Shown here: positions 1-3,792 of the stretch, one piece after another
How positions within the stretch are numbered: the stretch's first letter is position 1
Layout: every line of letters begins with the position of its first letter
NCBI GenBank assembly: GCA_001795245.1
Contig: MGOD01000130.1
Coordinates: forward strand, 20,149-25,792
DNA length: 5,644 bases
Reading direction: 5' to 3'
Source: Chloroflexi bacterium RBG_16_70_13
Lineage (GTDB): Bacteria > Chloroflexota > Limnocylindria > Limnocylindrales > CSP1-4
The notes under the pieces: model-generated
Told to the model about the DNA's origin: nothing
The model's database searches: none
What the model saw: only the letters and a program-made list of their open reading frames with translations
Made by a program: the position numbers and the translations under genes

Positions 1-2720
1 TCGTGGAGACGATCCGCGAGCTCGGGACGACGAGCGCGATGGCCGTCCCGCTCGTCGCGCGGGGGAGCGTCGAAGGTGTGCTCTTCCTGGCCGCCTGCGA
101 TGACTCGCGCCGCTACGAGGACGCCGACGCCGCGTACGCCATGGAGCTTGCCCGCCGGATCGCGCTGGCGGTCGGGAACGCCCGCCTCTACGCGGCGGAG
201 CAGGCCGCCCGCCGCGCCGCCGAAGACGCGGCGACCCGGGCCGAGGCGCTCCTCGCCGACCTCGAGAGCCAGAGCAACCGGTTCGAGACGACGATCCGCA
301 ACCTGCCGAGTGGCGTGATCGTGGCCGAGGCGCCATCGGGCCGGACGATCATCGTGAACGAGGCGGTCGATCGCATCCTCGGCCCGGCCGAGGTGCCCGA
401 TGCGCCACCCGACGCGGTGCCCGACGCGGTGCCGGACGAGGCGCCGGACGGGGCGCCTGAGGCGGCCAAGCCGGCGACGCCGGCGACGCGTGGCGGGGCT
501 CCCGGTGGCCTGATCTGGGAACGGATCCTGGAGGGATCCCGGCCCGACGGAACCCGCTACGGGCCGGACGAGTGGCCCCTGGCGCGGACCGTCCGGACCG
601 GCGAATCGGTCGAGGACGAGGAGATCCGGATCACCCGGCGCGACGGCTCCGAGGCCTGGATCTCCGCCCGCTCCGTGCCCATCACCGATGGACGCGGCAA
701 TGTCGTCGCCGGCGTCGAGGTCTTCGAGGACATCACGGCGCGGCGCACCCAGCAGGTCCGGACGCAGTTCCTCGCCGAGGCCAGCGCGATCCTCGCCTCC
801 TCGCTCGACTTCGAGGAGACGATCGCCGTCGTGGCCCGCCTGGCAGTCCCTGCCGTGGCCGACTGGAGCGCCGTGGACGTGCTCGCGGAGGACGGCCGGC
901 TCGAGGCCCTCGCGCTCGTCCACTCCGATCCGACGCGCGTGGCCGAGGTGACGGCCCTGCGACGGCAGCTCGAGGCCGTCGGAGTGGAATCGATCTCCGA
1001 GCAGGTCGTCCGGACCGCGACGCCCGTCGTTCTCGACATCTCGCGGGCAACGATCGAGGGCGCCCTGGAGACGCTTCCGGCCGCCGGCCTCGCCGACGAG
1101 ACCCTCGACGCCCTGCGGTCGCTCGACGGCTCGTCGCTCGTGTGCGTCCCGCTCCTGGCCGGTGGCCGCCCGATCGGGGCCTTGACCCTCGCCTCGTCCG
1201 GGAGCCTGCGGCGCGTCCACGAGGAGGACCTGCCGTTTGCCCGGGAGCTCGCCGCCCGTGCGGCGGCCGCGATCCAGAACGCCCGGCTCTTCCGCGACGC
1301 TGCCCGCTTCCGGACGATCCTCGACACGGTGCGCGACGGCGTGACCGTCAGCGACCCGGAGACGCTCAGGATCAGCTACGCCAACGACGCCGTCCTGGAG
1401 CAGCTCGGCCGGACGCGCGACGAAGTCCTCGGCCGGGCCACGCCCGACTGGACCGAGGGGCTCTCGTCCGAGGAGCTCCGTGCGGTCCTGGCCCCGATCG
1501 TCTCGGGCAAGGAGATCTCGCGGAGCCTCGACATCGTTCGCGTCCGGGCCGACGGGAACCGGGTGCCGGTCGAGATCCGCTGGCAGATGGTCGAGCTGCC
1601 GGGGGTCGGGCCGCAGCTCGTCGCGATCAGCCGCAACATCCGCGAGCGAATCGAGACCGAGCAGCGCCTCACCCACCTTGCCCGATCCGAGCACGCCCGG
1701 GCAGCGGAGCTCAACGCGATCATCGGCGCCATCGGCGAGGGCCTCATGGTCCTCGATGCGGCCGGCCGCATCACCCTCGCCAACCCGACGGCACAGACCC
1801 TCCTCCAGCCGCTCGCGGACTGGACGATCGATGCCGTGCTCGCCCGGCTCGACGACCCCGACGGGACGGCCCTGGCGGCCCTCACCAATCCCGGGACGTC
1901 GGTGACGGTCCGCCTCCGGAGCGGCTCGCAGCCCTGGATCGAAATCAGCAACTACGCCGTGGAGGACGAGCCCCTGCCCGACGGCGAGCACATCGTGATC
2001 CTCCGCGACGTCACCGTCGCCCGCGAGCGCGAGGCCGTCCGGGACGCATTCGTGGGCATCCTCTCGCACGAGTTGCGGACGCCGGTCACGACGATCTACG
2101 CCGGGGCAAAGGTCCTCTCCCGGAGCGAGGGCCGCCTCAACGAGGCCGACCGGCGGAGCATCTTCGAGGACATCCACGCCGAGGCCGAGCGGCTCCACCG
2201 TCTCGTCGAGGACGTCGTCGCCCTGACCCGGTTCGGGGAGGGCGCCCTCGACATCGGGAGCGAGCCGGTCCTCCTCCAGCGGGTCGTCCCCGCCGTCGTC
2301 GGCTCGGAGCAGAGCCGCTGGCCGGAGGGTCGCTTCGAGGTCGAGCTCGAGCCCGGGCTGCCGCCGGTGGCGGGTGATCCGACGTACGTCGAGCAGGTCA
2401 TCCGGAACCTCCTCGCGAACGCAGTGAAGTACGGGGGCAGCGAGGCCCGGATCCGGCTCATCGCCCGGGCCGAGGAAGACGAGGTCCGGGTCCAGGTCCT
2501 CGACGGCGGCCCCGGGTTTCCCGAGGGCGAGGCCGATCGCCTCTTCGAGCTCTACTACCGCTCGCCCTCGACGGCCCGCCGGGCGAGTGGCTCGGGGATC
2601 GGGCTGTTCGTCTGCGCCCGGCTCCTCGACGCGATGGGGGGCCGGATCTGGGCCGTCAACCGGCCCCAGGGTGGAGCGGAGTTCGGGTTCGCCCTGCGGG
2701 TCATGACCGAGGATCGCTAG
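1..2720 (+). CDS. Multi-sensor hybrid-free histidine kinase (GAF-PAS-GAF-PAS-PAS-HisKA-HATPase), 5' partial
   Basis: Sensor histidine kinase that should autophosphorylate on a His and pass the phosphate to a response regulator. The first full codon is at 3, and residue numbers count from it. The visible protein opens inside a GAF domain (about 1-60, AVPL...GVL and the closing helix), so the true start lies upstream and the GTG at 3 is not a believable start. Next come a helical linker (60-92), a PAS domain (92-248) interrupted by a Pro-Asp-Ala repeat (131-162), a GAF (252-430), a PAS (432-548), a PAS (565-675), HisKA (680-745) with H-box SHELRTP and phosphoacceptor His689, and HATPase_c (790-901). 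The ATPase shows N-box RNLLANAVKYG (Asn802, Asn806), G1 DGGPGF (Asp834), F-box LFELYYRS and G2 GSGIGLFV. No transmembrane segment is visible, so this part is cytosolic. There is no receiver domain and no response regulator gene in the window. The signals sensed are unknown. All ATPase boxes look intact, so I expect it to be active. Confidence 0.95.
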   Translation, partial: VETIRELGTTSAMAVPLVARGSVEGVLFLAACDDSRRYEDADAAYAMELARRIALAVGNARLYAAEQAARRAAEDAATRAEALLADLESQSNRFETTIRNLPSGVIVAEAPSGRTIIVNEAVDRILGPAEVPDAPPDAVPDAVPDEAPDGAPEAAKPATPATRGGAPGGLIWERILEGSRPDGTRYGPDEWPLARTVRTGESVEDEEIRITRRDGSEAWISARSVPITDGRGNVVAGVEVFEDITARRTQQVRTQFLAEASAILASSLDFEETIAVVARLAVPAVADWSAVDVLAEDGRLEALALVHSDPTRVAEVTALRRQLEAVGVESISEQVVRTATPVVLDISRATIEGALETLPAAGLADETLDALRSLDGSSLVCVPLLAGGRPIGALTLASSGSLRRVHEEDLPFARELAARAAAAIQNARLFRDAARFRTILDTVRDGVTVSDPETLRISYANDAVLEQLGRTRDEVLGRATPDWTEGLSSEELRAVLAPIVSGKEISRSLDIVRVRADGNRVPVEIRWQMVELPGVGPQLVAISRNIRERIETEQRLTHLARSEHARAAELNAIIGAIGEGLMVLDAAGRITLANPTAQTLLQPLADWTIDAVLARLDDPDGTALAALTNPGTSVTVRLRSGSQPWIEISNYAVEDEPLPDGEHIVILRDVTVAREREAVRDAFVGILSHELRTPVTTIYAGAKVLSRSEGRLNEADRRSIFEDIHAEAERLHRLVEDVVALTRFGEGALDIGSEPVLLQRVVPAVVGSEQSRWPEGRFEVELEPGLPPVAGDPTYVEQVIRNLLANAVKYGGSEARIRLIARAEEDEVRVQVLDGGPGFPEGEADRLFELYYRSPSTARRASGSGIGLFVCARLLDAMGGRIWAVNRPQGGAEFGFALRVMTEDR
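393..464 (+). repeat. Six tandem 12-bp units inside the first PAS domain
   Basis: Six back-to-back 12-base units of the form gtgCCCGACGCG encode the tetrapeptides VPDA, PPDA, VPDA, VPDE, APDG and APEA (residues 131-154 of the kinase). A 9-bp doublet (ccggcgacg twice, 471-488, PAT-PAT) follows six bases later. The unit length is a multiple of three, so copy-number change keeps the frame. The repeat lies where a PAS domain has a surface loop after its first strands and helix, so it is probably an expandable disordered loop rather than a binding element. Confidence 0.85.
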
Positions 2721-2735
2721 CTCCCGACTCGGTCT

Positions 2736-2837
2736 TCAGTGGCCAAGGCCCAGCAGCACGGCGGCGACGCCGGCGAGCACGCCAACCGCGACCTCGAGGA
2801 TCCGCATCGAGTCCGGGCGGCTTGTGCGCAGGCTCAA
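2736..2837 (-). CDS. Possible 33-aa hydrophobic miniprotein
   Basis: A short ORF starting with TTG at 2837-2835, reading MSLRTSRPDS then a hydrophobic stretch. Residues 12-31 (RILEVAVGVLAGVAAVLLGL) would make one membrane helix with a positively charged N-terminal flank. The TTG overlaps the TGA of the upstream zinc-ribbon gene (TTGA), and a GAGGA Shine-Dalgarno (2851-2847) sits nine bases before it, which favours this start. An internal ATG at 2807 would give 23 residues but has no ribosome site. The stop lies 15 bases from the kinase stop on the other strand. It matches no family I know. Hydrophobic stretches arise readily by chance in such sequence, so this stays a candidate; the coupling to its neighbour is the best argument for it. 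Confidence 0.4.
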   Translation of the reverse strand: MSLRTSRPDSMRILEVAVGVLAGVAAVLLGLGH

Positions 2838-3061
2838 GGCCGGTGATCCTCGCTGGGCTCGTGGTAGCGACCGCACGAAGCGCATCGGGGGATCCCGTAG
2901 AACCTCGCGGCCCGGGCCTCGAGCTCCGCCTCCTTCCGGAGCTGCTCGAGGCGGCAGTGGCCGCACTCGGGGCAGCTGCCGACCGGCAGCAGGCGAAGCA
3001 TCGCCGCCACCCCGAAGAGGGCCATTGCGAGGGCCGTGATGACGCCCGTCGACTCGATCAT
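2834..3061 (-). CDS. Small membrane protein with C-terminal zinc ribbon, 75 aa
   Basis: A 75-residue protein with two clear parts. Residues 7-26 (VITALAMALFGVAAMLRLLP region) form a predicted membrane helix. Then come a CPECGHC knuckle (Cys30, Cys33, Cys36), a charged helical spacer (EQLRKEAELEARAARFYG), and a second knuckle CASCGRYH (Cys60, Cys63, His67). Paired CxxC motifs 26 residues apart are typical of a structural zinc ribbon. The ATG at 3061 shares one base with the stop of the preceding gene (TGATG). A purine run AGAGGG lies 12 bases upstream, so translation is probably coupled. A longer frame runs upstream to 3331, but that part lies inside the 152-aa gene and is Arg/Pro-rich shadow. 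The helix plus ribbon suggests a small membrane-anchored protein with the ribbon on one face; its partner is unknown and no function can be assigned. Confidence 0.75.
   Translation of the reverse strand: MIESTGVITALAMALFGVAAMLRLLPVGSCPECGHCRLEQLRKEAELEARAARFYGIPRCASCGRYHEPSEDHRP
2847..2851 (-). promoter_or_regulatory. Candidate ribosome binding site of the 33-aa miniprotein
   Basis: GAGGA on the minus strand, nine bases before the TTG at 2837, inside the last codons of the zinc-ribbon gene. It supports the TTG start over the internal ATG at 2807. Confidence 0.4.
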
Positions 3062-3519
3062 CAGGCGTCGCGACCCTCTACGGGGTCGTAGCTCAGGAGG
3101 GAGTCCTCGGCCACGGTCAGGCCCGTCGAGTGCCCCCGGGCCGGGGGCAGGTCGGCTGCCGCGCCGAGGTCCGGGCCGTCGAGCGATCCCGGCTTGCTCA
3201 TCCGGTCGAGGCCCTCGAGGGCCTCGAGGGCATCGGGCTGCGAAGCCAGGCCGCGCGCCCGAACCCGGCTCATCGCCATCGCCCCGATGACGACGGCAAA
3301 GCCGACCATGAGGGCTGCCCCGACGAGCCACGCCAGGGCGGGACGGCGCGGCCGCCCGCGCAGGCGGTCGATCTCCGCCTCGGCCCGCCGGCCGAGGCGC
3401 TCAACGGATGCCAGGGTCGCGCGGGGAGGTCCGGCGAGCGTCTCGACCAGATGAGGGGTGCTGCCGTGCGGGGACTCGTCCCGGGCGGGCTCGATGGCCC
3501 GGAGGATGGATCCAGTCAT
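3061..3519 (-). CDS. Single-pass membrane protein of unknown function, 152 aa
   Basis: I do not recognise a family. The protein has a polar N-terminal part with an amphipathic helical stretch (about 34-56, TLASVERLGRRAEAEIDRLR), a basic RGRPRRP flank, one strong membrane helix (about 61-83, ALAWLVGAALMVGFAVVIGA), then a 65-residue acidic, Gly/Pro/Asp-rich tail. The basic flank before the helix suggests the N-terminal part is cytoplasmic and the tail outside. The start at 3519 is chosen because GAGGA (3531-3527) lies seven bases upstream; an ATG at 3567 in the same frame has no such site. The stop overlaps the start of the zinc-ribbon gene by one base, so these two are almost certainly one operon. 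There is no zinc finger or sigma-binding motif to support calling it an anti-sigma factor. Confidence 0.7.
   Translation of the reverse strand: MTGSILRAIEPARDESPHGSTPHLVETLAGPPRATLASVERLGRRAEAEIDRLRGRPRRPALAWLVGAALMVGFAVVIGAMAMSRVRARGLASQPDALEALEGLDRMSKPGSLDGPDLGAAADLPPARGHSTGLTVAEDSLLSYDPVEGRDA
3206..3227. repeat. 22-bp perfect palindrome
   Basis: A perfect inverted repeat centred on CTCGAG between 3216 and 3217, with no spacer; the core is GCCCTCGAGGGC (3211-3222). It lies in the tail-coding part of the 152-aa membrane protein gene, where it encodes the Leu-Glu-rich LEALEGLD region. The repeated Leu-Glu codons (CTC GAG) make palindromes easy to form, so it may be a by-product of codon use rather than an operator. 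Confidence 0.6.
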
Positions 3520-3526
3520 CGTGATG

Positions 3527-3531
3527 TCCTC
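3527..3531 (-). promoter_or_regulatory. Ribosome binding site deciding the start of the 152-aa membrane protein
   Basis: GAGGA on the minus strand, seven bases before the ATG at 3519. It supports this start over the in-frame ATG at 3567. Confidence 0.65.
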
Positions 3532-3634
3532 GTGCGGACGTCGATCGTCGTCGAGCGCGCCCCGCATCCGGGACTACGCGTCGGGCGGCCGGGCTTGCAG
3601 CCGCATGTCGCGGTCGACAACCGGGCATCGGTCG

Positions 3635-3675
3635 CCGGGCGATGGCACCGCAAGGGTGGTGTAACCCGTGCCCGG
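3635..3675 (+). other. Inverted repeat / stem-loop with two possible foldings
   Basis: CCGGGC (3635-3640) can pair with GCCCGG (3670-3675) around an inner CACC/GGTG stem (3646-3649 with 3655-3658). Alternatively, GGCAC (3644-3648) pairs with GTGCC (3668-3672), stacked directly on GGGT/ACCC (3654-3657 with 3664-3667) with a five-base bulge. The two folds are mutually exclusive. It could be leader RNA of the downstream gene, or chance pairing in GC-rich DNA. Confidence 0.35.
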
Positions 3676-3686
3676 AACGCCGAAGC

Positions 3687-3705
3687 CGGGCGGCAAGCCG
3701 TCCCG
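3687..3705 (+). other. Seven-pair hairpin with CAAG loop
   Basis: CGGGCGG (3687-3693) pairs with CCG and CCCG (3698-3700, 3702-3705), with one bulged T at 3701 and a CAAG tetraloop. It competes with a second stem, CAAGCC (3694-3699) with GGCTTG (3711-3716), so it could switch between two states. No T-tract follows, so it is not an ordinary intrinsic terminator. Confidence 0.35.
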
Positions 3706-3717
3706 TTGCAGGCTTGG

Positions 3718-3738
3718 GCGGACGCCGAGGAGGTCCGC
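3718..3738 (+). promoter_or_regulatory. Hairpin presenting a strong Shine-Dalgarno, directly before the leader ORF ATG
   Basis: GCGGAC (3718-3723) pairs with GTCCGC (3733-3738) around a nine-base loop. The sequence GAGGAGG (3727-3733), the strongest ribosome binding site in the window, fills the loop and the first base of the 3' arm. It is spaced five bases from the ATG at 3739, which abuts the stem. Folding would hide the spacer and abut the start codon while leaving most of the SD in the loop. This arrangement could tune initiation. Confidence 0.5.
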
Positions 3739-3783
3739 ATGAACCCCGCACCCGCCGGCGAGCCGTCCAGCCCCGCAACGTAG
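3739..3783 (+). CDS. 14-codon leader ORF or disrupted N-terminus of the transketolase-like gene
   Basis: The ORF reads MNPAPAGEPSSPAT and ends in TAG. It has an ATG and an excellent ribosome site (GAGGAGG, five-base spacing), better than anything near the gene that follows. It is in the same frame as the transketolase-like protein, and the TAG is followed at once by GTG (3784), then by a second GTG at 3793 that has its own AGGTGG. Two readings are open. It may be a Pro/Ala-rich leader peptide whose termination hands ribosomes to the next start. Or it may be the original N-terminus, now cut by one TAG codon (a mutation or a sequencing error). Without the TAG the protein would simply gain 18 disordered residues. 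Confidence 0.45.
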   Translation: MNPAPAGEPSSPAT

Positions 3784-3787
3784 GTGG
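3782..3787 (+). promoter_or_regulatory. Ribosome binding site overlapping the leader stop
   Basis: AGGTGG begins inside the TAG of the leader ORF and lies five bases before the GTG at 3793. It is the reason for placing the transketolase-like start at 3793 rather than at GTG 3784, which has no such site. The overlap of stop and SD fits termination-reinitiation. Confidence 0.5.
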
Positions 3788-3792
3788 CCGTC

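Larger units (their letters stand above)
3520..3738. other. Divergent intergenic region, no gene, rich in inverted repeats
   Basis: This stretch separates the minus-strand membrane operon from the plus-strand leader ORF and transketolase-like gene, so it should hold promoters for both directions. I see no convincing -35/-10 pair in either direction; the GC richness makes consensus boxes hard to see. The right-hand part (3635-3738) contains several overlapping stems, listed separately. No tRNA is present, and none of the riboswitch cores I know fits well. Confidence 0.6.

Noticed and set aside
572..2377. 601-residue plus-strand frame within the kinase gene
   Set aside because: The Arg/Pro-rich translation has no recognisable domain, while the other frame holds continuous PAS/GAF/kinase motifs.
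2759..2772. Five-pair GCGA-loop hairpin after the kinase stop, as a terminator
   Set aside because: It has no T-tract on either side, is short, and lies within the possible 33-aa ORF.
3061..3567. Anti-sigma factor identity for the 152-aa membrane protein
   Set aside because: There is no zinc-binding HxxxCxxC motif, no adjacent sigma factor gene, and only the generic single-helix layout in common.
3635..3738. Possible glycine, cobalamin or c-di-GMP riboswitch
   Set aside because: Only short fragments resemble the conserved cores, and the paired consensus elements in the right order are missing. Reported only as a stem cluster.
3130..3783. 217-residue plus-strand frame opposite the small membrane genes
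   Set aside because: Its body is a shadow with no domain or ribosome site at its start. Only its last 14 codons, from ATG 3739, have a good ribosome site and are reported separately.
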